Of a stretch of DNA of 36,344 bases, positions 9,694-19,330 are shown one piece after another. Each line of letters starts with the position of its first letter. Position 1 is the first letter of the stretch. The DNA lies in contig JAJQFS010000070.1 of NCBI GenBank assembly GCA_021200995.1, positions 1 through 36,344 of the forward strand, written 5' to 3'. Under the pieces are notes generated by a model. The model was not told where the DNA came from. It saw only the letters and a list, made by a program, of their open reading frames with translations, and made no database searches. This stretch comes from Lachnospiraceae bacterium. GTDB taxonomy: Bacteria; Bacillota; Clostridia; Lachnospirales; Lachnospiraceae. The position numbers and the translations under genes were made by a program.

Positions 9694-10474
9694 AGGCCCT
9701 TTAGACCTCCTGCTCCATCTGATTGAAAAAAATAAAATTGACATATATGATATCCCCATCGTGGAGATTACGGAGCAGTACCTGGATTATATCCGCGCCA
9801 TGGATCACGAGGATATGAACGTGGTCAGTGAGTTTCTGGTGATGGCGGCGACATTGCTGGACATTAAATGCAGGATGCTTCTGCCCAAAGAAGTGGATGA
9901 GGAAGGCGAGGAGCAGGATCCCAGGGCGGAACTGGTGGAACGGCTTTTGGAGTATAAGCTTTATAAGGCCATGTCGCAGGAGTTAAAGGACAGGTTAGTG
10001 CTGGCGGGCAGGTCTGTCTATCGCGGAGAACGTCTGCCGGATGAGGTGAAGGCCTATAAACCTCCTGTCAATTATGAAGAGCTGATCGGAGATATGACGC
10101 TTCCGAAGCTGCACAGTCTCTACGAGCAGCTGCTCAAACGACAGGAGGACAAAATTGACCCGGTCAGAAGCCGTTATGGAGATATACCCAAAGAAACAGT
10201 GGACGCGGAGAAAAAGGCAGGTTATATCGGCCATTATATTCTGTCCCACAGACATTTTCGCTTTCAGGAGCTTTTGGAAAAAGCGGATTCCCGTGAAGAG
10301 GTGGTGGTGACCTTTCTGGTTGTGCTGGAACTGATGCGCACAGGAAAGGTAACAGTGGAACAGGACGGGCTGTTTTCGGATATTCAGATTACATCGCAGG
10401 AAACCTTTGACGATGAGGAAATCAGTGAAGCTTACGCGGAGGAAATTCAGGCGGAAATTACTGCTGCTCTTTAA
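9662..10474 (+). CDS. scpA: Segregation and condensation protein A
   Basis: ScpA is the kleisin that bridges the SMC heads and binds ScpB in the bacterial condensin complex. The N-terminal signature KLEKFEGPLDLLLHLIEKNK is unmistakable, followed by IDIYDIPIVEITEQYLDYI. The C-terminal winged helix (FQELLEKADSREEVVVTFLV) contacts the SMC head. Length, 270 residues, is normal. The start codon at 9662 overlaps the phosphoesterase gene and has a GGGAGAG site. scpB follows after 48 bases. Confidence 0.97.
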   Translation: MSIPVKLEKFEGPLDLLLHLIEKNKIDIYDIPIVEITEQYLDYIRAMDHEDMNVVSEFLVMAATLLDIKCRMLLPKEVDEEGEEQDPRAELVERLLEYKLYKAMSQELKDRLVLAGRSVYRGERLPDEVKAYKPPVNYEELIGDMTLPKLHSLYEQLLKRQEDKIDPVRSRYGDIPKETVDAEKKAGYIGHYILSHRHFRFQELLEKADSREEVVVTFLVVLELMRTGKVTVEQDGLFSDIQITSQETFDDEEISEAYAEEIQAEITAAL

Positions 10475-10522
10475 GCTTTCATTTATGATACAGGAATACG
10501 CAACAGACGGAGAGAGAAGAGG

Positions 10523-11083
10523 ATGAATCAGACTGAGGCGAAAGCCGCGATCGAGGCCATTTTATTTACCATCGGCGACAGCGTGGAAATTGCGCGGCTG
10601 GCGCAGGCAACCGGCCTGGACAAGCGGGATGTGACGAGTCTTTTAAAGAAACTGCAGAGCGAATATCAGGAACGCAAAAGCGGGCTGCAGCTGGTCTTTT
10701 TAGATGATGCGGTCCAGTTGGGAACCAGACCGGAATATTATGAATCCATCATCCAGATCGCCCGCACACCAAAAAAGGTTACACTCTCCGAAACCGTACT
10801 GGAGACCATGTCCATTGTGGCTTATAAACAGCCTGTCACACGTATGGAGATCGAAAAAATCCGCGGGGTCAGCTGCGACCATGCCATCAATAAACTGCTG
10901 GAATATGATCTGATCCAGGAGCTTGGACGTCTGGACGCGCCGGGGCGGCCGATTCTGTTCGGTACAACGGAGCAGTTCCTGCGCTCCTTCGGTCTGTCGT
11001 CCCTGGAGGAAATGCCGGAGGTCTCCGCCCTGCAGCTGGAGGAGCTTAAGCAGGAAGCGGAGGAGGAGATTCCACTGACATAA
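10523..11083 (+). CDS. scpB: Segregation and condensation protein B
   Basis: ScpB dimers bind the ScpA linker in the SMC-ScpAB complex. The 186 residues form two winged-helix domains. AIEAILFTIGDSVEIARLAQ and the VLETMSIVAYKQPVTRMEIE segment are family hallmarks, as is GRPILFGTTEQFLRSFGL. The C-terminal tail is acidic. An AGAAGAGG site precedes the ATG at 10523. The scpA-scpB order is standard. Confidence 0.97.
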   Translation: MNQTEAKAAIEAILFTIGDSVEIARLAQATGLDKRDVTSLLKKLQSEYQERKSGLQLVFLDDAVQLGTRPEYYESIIQIARTPKKVTLSETVLETMSIVAYKQPVTRMEIEKIRGVSCDHAINKLLEYDLIQELGRLDAPGRPILFGTTEQFLRSFGLSSLEEMPEVSALQLEELKQEAEEEIPLT

Positions 11084-11232
11084 AAAACAAACCGGATTCA
11101 TATTTATATTCAGAGAATTGCTGTGACCGGTGGCTGTTTGTGTTCTGTTTCTGTCATACTCATTTTGGCGCAGGCAATGAATTAAAGAATGCAGTTGTGG
11201 ATGCGGGGAGCGCGGCAGGGTGCGGTCGCGTT

Positions 11233-12561
11233 ATGCTCCGTCGCTGTATACGCAGAGCGCTTGCCCTTGCATGCATGATACTTCAGCTGACTGTACCGTA
11301 TTTTTATCAGATCCAGGTGTTTGCAGGAGATACGCAGACTATCAGTGAAAGTGATCTGTTCAGTCAGGCGGCGGTGCTGATGGACGCTTCCACAGGCCGC
11401 ATTCTTTACGGCAAAAATGAGGATACAGTCCTGGCTATGGCCAGCACCACCAAGATCATGACCTGCATCATTGCACTGGAATATGGAAATCCGGACGATA
11501 CAGTGACATTTTCCACGTATGCCGCGGCGCAGCCAAAGGTAAAGCTGGGAATGTCAAAGGGCAGGCAGGCGTATCTGCGTGATTTATTATACTCCCTGAT
11601 GCTGGAGTCGCACAATGATACAGCGGTGGCCATCGCGGAACACATCGGGTCGCAGCAGCTTGGCTGGGATACAGCTGCAGTGGCGAACCACAGCCGGGAG
11701 GAGTCTGTTAAAGCAGTGGAGGCCTTTCTGGCACTGATGAATGAGAAGGCGGCTTCACTTGGCTGTGAACAGACACATTATCTGACGCCGAACGGGCTGG
11801 ATGTGTCTGAAGAATATGTGGATGAAAATGGTGAGACACAGGAGATTTTTCACTCCACCACCGCTGCGGAGCTTGCCAGGGTGATGAGCTACTGCATTCT
11901 GGAATCTGATCAGAAGGAACAGTTTCTTGAGATTACGCAGACGGCTTCTTATGGGTTTACGGATCTTGACGCGCAGTATTATTACAGCTGTACCAATCAC
12001 AATGCCTTTCTGAGCATGATGACAGGCGCCTTAAGCGGCAAGACGGGCTACACCGGACGCGCGGGCTACTGCTATGTGGGAGCACTGGAGAGTGAGGGAC
12101 GAACCTTTGTCGCGGCGCTTTTAAATTGCGGCGCCTACGGGAACCAGACGAAAAAGTGGGTCGATTTACGGATTCTGATGGAATACGGAATTCAATATTA
12201 CACGCCAACTCTGATTTACGAAAAACAGGAAATGGCACCCATTCCGGTAGTGAACGCGGACATGGAACCGGCGCTTTTTTACGATACATATGAAATGCCG
12301 GTGTCCGTAACAGGGGAAGAAAGCATCGAGATTCTGCTTGCGGAGTGGGAGAGCGCTGAAGTGCAGATCGAGGTCAGAAAAGAGCTGACAGCGCCGGTGT
12401 ATGAGGGCGATGTGGCAGGTTCTGTCGAAGTTTCCGCGCCGGGCGGTTATTTTCGTCAATTTGACATCATTGCTGAAAATACTGTGCTTCCAAAAAGAAA
12501 AATCAACAACTTCCTGTATGTCCTCTGGCTGTATTTGTGCGGAAGTACCAGTCAAATGTGA
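11233..12561 (+). CDS. D-alanyl-D-alanine carboxypeptidase, second copy
   Basis: A second peptidase S11 enzyme, 442 residues from the ATG at 11233. That start gives a proper signal peptide (MLRRCIRRALALACMILQLT, cut near VFA-GD). The longer open frame from 11140 adds 31 residues without signal character and no better ribosome binding site. Active-site motifs are S71-T-T-K74, S126-H-N128 and K270-T-G. An acidic insert (VDENGETQEIFHSTT) follows the SxN motif. A hydrophobic stretch near the C-terminus (NNFLYVLWLYLCG) could act as an anchor. It differs enough from the 7519 copy to suggest an old duplication. Confidence 0.9.
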   Translation: MLRRCIRRALALACMILQLTVPYFYQIQVFAGDTQTISESDLFSQAAVLMDASTGRILYGKNEDTVLAMASTTKIMTCIIALEYGNPDDTVTFSTYAAAQPKVKLGMSKGRQAYLRDLLYSLMLESHNDTAVAIAEHIGSQQLGWDTAAVANHSREESVKAVEAFLALMNEKAASLGCEQTHYLTPNGLDVSEEYVDENGETQEIFHSTTAAELARVMSYCILESDQKEQFLEITQTASYGFTDLDAQYYYSCTNHNAFLSMMTGALSGKTGYTGRAGYCYVGALESEGRTFVAALLNCGAYGNQTKKWVDLRILMEYGIQYYTPTLIYEKQEMAPIPVVNADMEPALFYDTYEMPVSVTGEESIEILLAEWESAEVQIEVRKELTAPVYEGDVAGSVEVSAPGGYFRQFDIIAENTVLPKRKINNFLYVLWLYLCGSTSQM

Positions 12562-12689
12562 CAAAAAGGGGAAGCACTGACTGTTAAAATTTGATAAAAT
12601 TTTTGTGTTTTATTAAAACTTAATGTATGTTATAATCTTGACAAACGGTTTCAATTAATTTTTTATAAATGTACGTGGAGGACTAATGC

Positions 12690-14117
12690 ATGAGTACAAA
12701 TTCTAAAGCAAGAGAGCGGATTGAGGCTCTTCTTGACGACAACAGCTTTGTTGAGATCGGCGCGCTCGTGACTGCGAGAGCGACAGATTTCAATTTAAAG
12801 CAGACTGACGCTCCTGCTGACGGTGTCATTACCGGCTATGGAGTGATCGGCGGCAGCCCTGTATATGTTTACAGCCAGGACGCTTCTGTCTTAAACGGCT
12901 CCGTCGGTGAAATGCATGCCAGAAAGATTACAAAACTGTATGACATGGCGTTAAAGACAGGCTGCCCTGTGATCGGTTTACTGGATTCTGCCGGCCTGCG
13001 CCTGCAGGAGGCGACTGACGCCCTGAACGCGTTCGGCGAGATTTATTTAAAGCAGTCTCTGGCGAGCGGCGTCATCCCGCAGATTACAGCAATTTACGGC
13101 AGCTGCGGCGGTGGACTAGCATTGATTCCCACGTTGACAGATTTTACCTTTATGGAAGGAAAGAACGCGAAGCTCTTTGTGAATTCCCCGAACGCTCTGG
13201 CGGGAAATACGGTGGACAAGTTAAACAGCGCTTCCGCCGCGTTCCAGTCTGAGGAGAGCGGCATCGTCGATGTGGTCTGCTCTGAGGAAGAGATGGCGCA
13301 GAAGATCAGAAGCCTTGTATCTTTCCTGCCCGCCAATAACAGTGCTGAGGCGCCGGAAGGGGAAGGCGATGACCTGAATAAGGTTCTGCCTGAGCTGGTT
13401 AACTGTGTGGGAGATACCTCCATCGCGCTTTCTTTACTTTCCGATAATGGGGAAGTTTTTGAGGTGAAGGAGCATTACGCGCCGGAGATGGTGACCGCTT
13501 TCATCCGTCTGGACGGTATGACAGTGGGCGCTGTCGCCAACAGATCTGAGATCATCGGCGAAGACGGCAAGGCTGAGAAAACATTTGACGCGGCGCTGAC
13601 GGCAGCCGGCGCAAATAAGGCCGCGTCCTTTGTTTCCCTCTGTGACGCTTATGAGATTCCAGTGCTGACACTGACCAATGTAAACGGATATGCCGCTACA
13701 GTAGACAATGAGAAGAGTATCGCGGCCGCGGCTGCGAAGCTGACCTATGCCTTTGCGAACGCGACCGTACCGAAGGTGAATGTGATTATCGGCGAGGCCT
13801 TCGGCAGCGCGTATGTTTCCATGAATTCCAAAGCACTGGGTGCTGACATTGTCATGGCCTGGCCGGATGCGAAGATCGGTATGATGGATCCGACGCTGGC
13901 TGCCAAGATCATGTATGACGGTCAGGGAGCGGATGTGATCAATGAGAAGGCCGCAGAGTACGACGCTCTGCAGAGTTCTGCGGAAAGCGCCGCGAAGAGA
14001 GGCTATGTGGATCATATTGTGGAGCCGGAAGAGACCAGAAAATATGTCATCGGCGCCTTCGAGATGCTCTATGATAAGGTGGAAGCCCGCCCCGACAAAA
14101 AGCACGGAACAGTTTAG
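12690..14117 (+). CDS. Acyl-CoA carboxyltransferase subunit of a biotin-dependent decarboxylase
   Basis: A 475-residue carboxyltransferase of the MmdA/PccB/AccD crotonase-like fold. It moves a carboxyl group between an acyl-CoA and biotin. The N-half has GDSAGLR-like VIGLLDSAGLRLQEATDAL and the oxyanion glycines in IYGSCGGGLALIP; the C-half repeats the fold (VIIGEAFGSAYVSMNSKALG). It lacks the usual N-terminal linker and is shorter than typical 510-residue MmdA. GGAGG lies 9 bases before the ATG at 12690. Four biotin-decarboxylase subunit genes follow in the same direction. The substrate (methylmalonyl-, malonyl- or other CoA) cannot be told from sequence alone. A TATAAT box at 12631-12636 may be the operon's -10, with no clear -35. 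Confidence 0.85.
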   Translation: MSTNSKARERIEALLDDNSFVEIGALVTARATDFNLKQTDAPADGVITGYGVIGGSPVYVYSQDASVLNGSVGEMHARKITKLYDMALKTGCPVIGLLDSAGLRLQEATDALNAFGEIYLKQSLASGVIPQITAIYGSCGGGLALIPTLTDFTFMEGKNAKLFVNSPNALAGNTVDKLNSASAAFQSEESGIVDVVCSEEEMAQKIRSLVSFLPANNSAEAPEGEGDDLNKVLPELVNCVGDTSIALSLLSDNGEVFEVKEHYAPEMVTAFIRLDGMTVGAVANRSEIIGEDGKAEKTFDAALTAAGANKAASFVSLCDAYEIPVLTLTNVNGYAATVDNEKSIAAAAAKLTYAFANATVPKVNVIIGEAFGSAYVSMNSKALGADIVMAWPDAKIGMMDPTLAAKIMYDGQGADVINEKAAEYDALQSSAESAAKRGYVDHIVEPEETRKYVIGAFEMLYDKVEARPDKKHGTV

Positions 14118-14134
14118 AAAGGGTAAAGAGGAAC

Positions 14135-14929
14135 ATGAAGAAAACAGTTAGTCTGGTATGTGTGCTTGCCTGTGTGTTTGCCCTTACCGCCTGCGGATCT
14201 TCTGATACCGCCAATACGTATCAGACAGACAAGCAGACTAACGCGGAAACGGTTGCCACAGACAGCATCATACCGATCATTGAAGCAAGCGCTTCCTCCG
14301 GCTCAGTTATGGATGTAATCAATGCAGACGGTTACACCGACGAGGAGTGGGAGAGCGCGGTATACAATTCCTTCGGTATTGAAGTAGATGGTTCCGCGTA
14401 TGTCAGTGCAGTGAATTCTTATATCGACGGGATTGAGGAGATGGGAGAAATCGTCTCCATAGGGGATGTGACGTCCTCCGTGGACGATGATCAGATCATC
14501 ATTTATGTGGATGTTGTCGGTACTGAGAGAACCGGTCAGTTTGAGATAATTGTCTCGAATGATTATTTCACAAAACTGGAATCCTGCTCCCTGAATGTGA
14601 ATTACACCATGGGTGAGAAGATGTCGAAAGCGGCCATGAATACGCTTCTCGGCATGGGCATGGTATTCGTGGTACTGATTATCATCATGGCGATTATCAG
14701 CCTGTTTAAGTATATCCCCATGATTCAGGAGAAGTTTTCCAAAAAGCCCGAGACTCCTGTTGCAGCGCCTGCACCTGTGCCGGCAGCTCCTGCGGAAGTG
14801 TACGAGGAAGAGGAAACGGATGACACAGAGCTTGTTGCTGTCATCGCCGCCGCTGTGGCTGCCTTTGAGGGACAGACCTCCACAGACGGTTTTGTAGTCA
14901 GATCAATCAGAAGAGCAAAAAGATATTAA
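14135..14929 (+). CDS. OadG-like (gamma/delta) subunit with a lipoprotein N-terminus
   Basis: This 264-residue protein joins two parts. The N-terminus is a lipoprotein signal (LVCVLACVFALTAC), and roughly residues 60-160 form an acidic domain predicted outside the cell. A transmembrane helix (GMGMVFVVLIIIMAIISLFK, about 172-192), an Ala/Pro linker and the closing TDGFVVRSIRRAKRY are classic for the OadG/MmdD small subunit of sodium-pumping decarboxylases, which holds the complex together. The gene starts 17 bases after the carboxyltransferase stop. The extra exported domain is unlike classical 80-100 residue OadG; its role is unknown. Confidence 0.85.
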   Translation: MKKTVSLVCVLACVFALTACGSSDTANTYQTDKQTNAETVATDSIIPIIEASASSGSVMDVINADGYTDEEWESAVYNSFGIEVDGSAYVSAVNSYIDGIEEMGEIVSIGDVTSSVDDDQIIIYVDVVGTERTGQFEIIVSNDYFTKLESCSLNVNYTMGEKMSKAAMNTLLGMGMVFVVLIIIMAIISLFKYIPMIQEKFSKKPETPVAAPAPVPAAPAEVYEEEETDDTELVAVIAAAVAAFEGQTSTDGFVVRSIRRAKRY

Positions 14930-14954
14930 TCAAATATTTCGGAGGAAAATTCAG

Positions 14955-15335
14955 ATGAAAAATTATACGATCACAGTAAACGGCGTAGCGTATGACGTAA
15001 CAGTGGAAGAGACCGACACCGCGGCGGTATCCGCTCCGGCGGCCCCGAAGGCAGCTCCTAAAGCGGCTCCCAAGGCAGCCCCGAAAGCAGCGGCTCCCAA
15101 GGCAGCGGCAGGCGGCGCAGGCAGCATAAAGGTAGAAGCCGGTACATCGGGCAAGGTGTTTAAGATTGAAGCGAGCATCGGACAGGCTCTCAAAGCCGGC
15201 GATCCTGTCATCATTGTAGAAGCCATGAAGATGGAGATTCCGATCGTGGCACCTCAGGACGGCACTGTCGCGAGCATTGACTGCGCGGTAGGCGACAGCA
15301 TTGAGGCGGGCGCTGTTCTGGCAACCATGAACTAA
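14955..15335 (+). CDS. Biotin carboxyl carrier protein of the decarboxylase
   Basis: A 126-residue biotinyl carrier. Residues 1-20 form a short N-terminal strand region, about 26-56 is a mobile Ala/Pro/Lys linker built of APKA repeats, and 57-126 is the biotinyl domain. The acceptor lysine is Lys92 in EAMKMEIP. It shuttles CO2 between the carboxyltransferases at 12690 and 16513 and the membrane subunit at 15362. A GGAGG site lies 9 bases before the start. The equivalent of the 1.3S subunit of propionibacterial transcarboxylase is separate in the same way. Confidence 0.94.
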   Translation: MKNYTITVNGVAYDVTVEETDTAAVSAPAAPKAAPKAAPKAAPKAAAPKAAAGGAGSIKVEAGTSGKVFKIEASIGQALKAGDPVIIVEAMKMEIPIVAPQDGTVASIDCAVGDSIEAGAVLATMN

Positions 15336-15361
15336 AGTCTGACGAATTACGAGGTGTAAAT

Positions 15362-16489
15362 ATGAGCTATATTGTAACTACACTGAGCAACCTCATTCAG
15401 CAGACCGCTTTTTGCAACATGACGTTTGGAAATTTAGTCATGATTCTGGTTGCCTGTGTATTCCTTTATTTGGCCATCGCGAAAGGATATGAGCCTCTTT
15501 TGCTGGTACCGATCGCGTTCGGTATGCTTCTGGTCAATATTTATCCGGATATTATGGAAGAGGACGGCCTGTTGCATTACTTCTATCTGCTGGATGAATG
15601 GGCGATTTTACCGTCGCTGATTTTTATGGGCGTAGGCGCGCAGACAGACTTCAGCCCTCTGATTTCTAACCCGAAGAGCTTTCTTCTGGGCGCAGCTGCA
15701 CAGTTTGGTATCTTTGCTGCTTACTTTGGCGCGATTGCTCTGGGCTTTAACGATAAAGCCGCAGCCGCGATCTCCATCATCGGCGGGGCGGACGGCCCTA
15801 CTTCCATTTTCCTGGCAACCAAACTGGGGCAGACCGCTTTACTGGGACCGATCGCGGTAGCGGCTTATTCCTACATGTCGCTGGTTCCGATCATTCAGCC
15901 TCCGATCATGAAGGCTCTGACTACCGAGGAAGAACGTAAGATCAAGATGGGTCTGCTTCGCCCGGTAAGCCAGCTGGAAAAGATTCTCTTCCCGATCATT
16001 GTGACCATCGTGGTCTGCATGATTCTGCCTACCACAGCACCGTTGGTCGGTATGCTGATGCTGGGCAACCTGTTTAAAGAGTCCGGCGTTGTCCGTCAGC
16101 TTGCTGATACTGCAGCCAACGCGATGATGTATATTGTTGTCATTCTGCTCGGTACTTCTGTAGGCGCCTGCACCAGTGCGGAAGCGTTCCTGAATATGAA
16201 CACCATCAAGATCGTGATATTGGGTCTGATTGCATTTGCCTTTGGTACAGCTGCCGGTGTATTGCTTGGCAAATTGATGTGTAAACTGACACACGGCAAG
16301 ATCAATCCATTGATCGGTTCCGCCGGTGTATCCGCAGTGCCTATGGCGGCACGTGTTTCTCAGAAGGTGGGCGCGGAAGCGGATCCGACCAACTTCCTGC
16401 TGATGCACGCGATGGGACCGAACGTGGCAGGCGTGATTGGCACAGCTGTGGCGGCCGGAACGTTCATGGCTGTTTTCGGAGTGTTCTAA
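15362..16489 (+). CDS. oadB: Sodium ion-translocating decarboxylase beta subunit
   Basis: A 375-residue polytopic membrane protein of the OadB/MmdB/GcdB family. It decarboxylates carboxybiotin and couples this to sodium export. The conserved re-entrant segment [17 protein letters not shown], with the Asp needed for sodium transport in this family, lies near residues 139-155. A second conserved block is [19 protein letters not shown], and the C-terminus has [20 protein letters not shown]. The gene follows the biotin carrier by 26 bases. Confidence 0.95.
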   Translation: MSYIVTTLSNLIQQTAFCNMTFGNLVMILVACVFLYLAIAKGYEPLLLVPIAFGMLLVNIYPDIMEEDGLLHYFYLLDEWAILPSLIFMGVGAQTDFSPLISNPKSFLLGAAAQFGIFAAYFGAIALGFNDKAAAAISIIGGADGPTSIFLATKLGQTALLGPIAVAAYSYMSLVPIIQPPIMKALTTEEERKIKMGLLRPVSQLEKILFPIIVTIVVCMILPTTAPLVGMLMLGNLFKESGVVRQLADTAANAMMYIVVILLGTSVGACTSAEAFLNMNTIKIVILGLIAFAFGTAAGVLLGKLMCKLTHGKINPLIGSAGVSAVPMAARVSQKVGAEADPTNFLLMHAMGPNVAGVIGTAVAAGTFMAVFGVF

Positions 16490-16512
16490 ACTAAGATATG
16501 GAGGAAAAAGAA

Positions 16513-17949
16513 ATGGCAGAACAGGCTGTACAGGAAAAAAAGCCTATTAAAATAACTGAAACTGTTTTACGTGACGCACATCAGTCCCTGATTGCCACCA
16601 GAATGCCCACCGAGCTCATGCTTCCCATCGTGGATACCATGGACAAGGTTGGATATCATTCTGTGGAGTGCTGGGGCGGTGCTACCTTTGACGCGTCCAT
16701 GCGTTTCCTGAAGGAGGATCCCTGGGACAGACTCCGCAAGCTGCGCGACGGATTTAAGAACACGAAGCTGCAGATGCTTTTCCGTGGACAGAATATCCTG
16801 GGCTACAGTCCCTACGCGGACGATGTTGTCTATAAATTTGTGGAGAAGTCGATTGCGAACGGCATTGACATCATCCGGATTTTCGACTGCTTCAATGATC
16901 TGCGCAATCTGAAGGCGGCTATCGACGCCACCAATAAGTTTAAAGTGATCGAGGGCAGAGGTCACGCGCAGGTTGCGCTTTCCTATACCCTGGGCGACGC
17001 GTACACGTTGGATTACTGGATGAACATCGCCAAAGAGATCGAGGAGATGGGAGCGGACAGCATCTGCATCAAGGATATGGCGGGCCTGCTGACGCCTTAT
17101 AAGGCATCTGAACTGGTCAGCGCCATGAAGTCTGCTACCAAGCTTCCTATTCAGCTGCATACACACTATACCTCCGGCGTTGCTTCCATGACATATCTGA
17201 AAGCGGTCGAGGCAGGCGTGGATGTGATTGATACCGCCATCTCTCCCTTTGCCATGGGTACCAGCCAGCCGGCTACCGAGGTCATGGTTGAGACCTTCCG
17301 TGGAACTCCTTATGATACCGGATATGATCAGAACCTGCTGGCCGAAATAGCGGATTACTTCCGTCCCTACAGAGAAGAGTGCCTGGCGAACGGCCTGATG
17401 AACCCGAAGGTTCTGGGCGTGGATATCAAGACCCTGATGTATCAGGTGCCCGGCGGCATGCTTTCCAACATGGTGAGCCAGTTAAAGGAGCAGCATGCTG
17501 AGGATAAATATTATGATGTACTTGAGGAAATCCCGAGAGTGCGTAAGGATCTTGGCGAGCCGCCGCTTGTAACGCCGTCTTCTCAGATTGTCGGAACACA
17601 GGCTGTAATGAACGTCCTGATGGGCGAGCGTTATAAAGTAGCCACTGAGCAGACCAAGGATGTCCTGCGCGGTAAATACGGCAAGACCGTGAAACCGTTC
17701 AATCCGGAGGTAGTGGAGAAAGTCATTCCGGGTGAGGAAACCATCACCTACAGACCGGCTGACGATATTCCGCCGCAGTTAGAGACACTGGAGAAAGAAA
17801 TGGCCGAGTGGAAGCAGCAGGATGAGGATGTCTTAAGTTATGCGCTGTTCCCGCAGGTTGCCATCGACTTCTTCAAGTATCGTCAGGCGCAGCAGGAGAA
17901 AGTAGATATGACCGTTTCTGATACCAAAAACGGAGCGTATCCCGTTTAA
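16513..17949 (+). CDS. PycB/OadA-type carboxyltransferase (oxaloacetate decarboxylase alpha without biotin domain)
   Basis: A TIM-barrel HMGL-like carboxyltransferase acting on oxaloacetate/pyruvate. The N-terminus KITETVLRDAHQSLIATRM has the metal-binding Asp; CIKDMAGLL carries the lysine that is carbamylated in the family and LHTHYTSG the metal-binding His pair. The PycB/OadA conserved C-terminal domain is present (PGGMLSNMVSQLKEQ), but the protein stops before a biotin domain; that domain is the separate gene at 14955. The SD GGAGG (16500-16504) points to the ATG at 16513 rather than the in-frame ATG at 16498. A strong terminator follows. Confidence 0.92.
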   Translation: MAEQAVQEKKPIKITETVLRDAHQSLIATRMPTELMLPIVDTMDKVGYHSVECWGGATFDASMRFLKEDPWDRLRKLRDGFKNTKLQMLFRGQNILGYSPYADDVVYKFVEKSIANGIDIIRIFDCFNDLRNLKAAIDATNKFKVIEGRGHAQVALSYTLGDAYTLDYWMNIAKEIEEMGADSICIKDMAGLLTPYKASELVSAMKSATKLPIQLHTHYTSGVASMTYLKAVEAGVDVIDTAISPFAMGTSQPATEVMVETFRGTPYDTGYDQNLLAEIADYFRPYREECLANGLMNPKVLGVDIKTLMYQVPGGMLSNMVSQLKEQHAEDKYYDVLEEIPRVRKDLGEPPLVTPSSQIVGTQAVMNVLMGERYKVATEQTKDVLRGKYGKTVKPFNPEVVEKVIPGEETITYRPADDIPPQLETLEKEMAEWKQQDEDVLSYALFPQVAIDFFKYRQAQQEKVDMTVSDTKNGAYPV

Positions 17950-17979
17950 CAATTGTTTAGAAATGCTGTAATGTAGCAG

Positions 17980-18016
17980 GATGCCGGTAGGCAAAACTGC
18001 CGGCATCTTATTATAT
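17980..18016 (+). terminator. Terminator of the decarboxylase operon
   Basis: GATGCCGGTAG (17980-17990) pairs with CTGCCGGCATC (17997-18007), with one G-U pair and a GCAAAA loop. A T-rich tract (TTATTATATT) follows. Confidence 0.85.
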
Positions 18017-18067
18017 TATTAGTATAAGGATTTTTGTAATAAAGTCAGTCAGCCTTGGAGCATTAAG

Positions 18068-19270
18068 ATGAATAATAATCTTGAGTATGAATATGAAATT
18101 GACCTGAAGGATTTGTGCGTGAGCGTACTGCGCAAATGGAGACAAATTATCCTGGCGGCAGTCATTGGAGCTGTACTGCTGGGCGGCTTTCGTCTGGTGC
18201 AGAATCTGACAAGTTCAACCGGCCTGGCCATGAGTGAAAGTGAACTGGAGGCTGCGCAGGAAGACATTGAAAAGGCAGAGGCGCAGATTACGACGCTGGA
18301 GTCGTCCATTGTAAAAGCGGAAAGTTCGATTGAGGCAAATGAAAAGTCAATTAACAACCTTGACAATAAGATTGCTTTGGCGGAAAGTCAGCTGGAAAAT
18401 CTGAATAATTTTCTTGAAAATTATTCAGCTGCTCTTGATAAGCTAATGGAATCGGATGATATGGATGCGGAAATGGCTGACGCCATGACGGACTATCTGG
18501 TTCAGATTGATACGCTTCAGAGCAGTATTCTTTCCAAAGAATCAGAGATTATGGATCTGTATGAAAGCGGACCTGAGCTGGAAGCGGCTAATCTGGATCT
18601 CGAAGAACAGATTGCGGATTATGAGGAGCAGATTACAGAGCAGGAGGAACTCATTGCCGAACTCAAAGAGCAGATGGCGCAGGAAGCTTCTGCCGATGTG
18701 ACAAGCAAGGTTGCGACTTATCTTGTTCTGGGTGCTTTTATCGGAATCTGCTGCGTCTGTGTATATGCCTTTCTGGCATATTGCTTTGATAAAACCATTC
18801 ATTTGGAAGATGATTTGTCTTCTTATACTGGGAATCCTGTGATTGCTTCGGTCGTCCTTCCTGATGGAAATCAGAAGCACAAACAAAATCCGATCGATCG
18901 AATGCTTGACCGAATTGCTGGCGTAAAGTCTGCGGCAGATCATTCCGCGGATGCGCAGTGCGCAATTGCTGCTGCAAAGATTCAGGTTTTGTCTGAAAAG
19001 AAAAAAGTCCTGGTGACCGGCACAGTTTCAGATGAACTGATTCAGGAGATTTATCATTGCCTGGAGAGTAAATTGCCACAAAACGAGTTTGAGGTTCTTT
19101 GCGCCGCAAATCCCATGGTCAGCGCAGGGGATATCCTGAAAATCAAAGACTATGAGATCGTCCTGGCAGAGGCTCCTCATGTGACCAGAGTAAGGGAATT
19201 GACTGATTTGAACGGATTTTTAAGACTCAGCGGAGCGAAGGTTCTGGGGATAATTGCAGTGTCTGTATAA
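18068..19270 (+). CDS. Wzz/YveK-like polysaccharide chain-length or coiled-coil membrane protein
   Basis: A 400-residue membrane protein. It begins with YEIDLKDLCVSVLRKWRQII, typical of Wzz/CapA-type subunits, followed by transmembrane helix 1 (about 27-43). Residues about 55-215 are a long coiled coil rich in Glu, Gln and Leu, then helix 2 (YLVLGAFIGICCVCVYAFLA, about 218-240). The cytoplasmic C-terminal part (about 270-400) resembles a tyrosine-kinase fold but shows no clear Walker A motif. It may control surface polysaccharide length or act as an adaptor. No polysaccharide genes are adjacent. Confidence 0.7.
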   Translation: MNNNLEYEYEIDLKDLCVSVLRKWRQIILAAVIGAVLLGGFRLVQNLTSSTGLAMSESELEAAQEDIEKAEAQITTLESSIVKAESSIEANEKSINNLDNKIALAESQLENLNNFLENYSAALDKLMESDDMDAEMADAMTDYLVQIDTLQSSILSKESEIMDLYESGPELEAANLDLEEQIADYEEQITEQEELIAELKEQMAQEASADVTSKVATYLVLGAFIGICCVCVYAFLAYCFDKTIHLEDDLSSYTGNPVIASVVLPDGNQKHKQNPIDRMLDRIAGVKSAADHSADAQCAIAAAKIQVLSEKKKVLVTGTVSDELIQEIYHCLESKLPQNEFEVLCAANPMVSAGDILKIKDYEIVLAEAPHVTRVRELTDLNGFLRLSGAKVLGIIAVSV

Positions 19271-19301
19271 TTTTACAGAAACAATATTTTTAAAATTAAA
19301 C

Positions 19302-19330
19302 TTGCAATGATATTTACAATATGTTATATT
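19302..19330 (+). promoter_or_regulatory. Promoter of secG
   Basis: TTGCAA (19302-19307) and TATATT (19325-19330) are 17 bases apart, about 50 bases before the secG start. Confidence 0.5.

Noticed and set aside
12638-12669. TTGACA and TATAAA before the decarboxylase operon
   Set aside because: A spacing of 20 bases is too long for a confident sigma-A promoter.
15030-15115. Tandem repeat in the biotin carrier gene
   Set aside because: It only encodes the Ala/Pro/Lys linker normal for biotin carriers.
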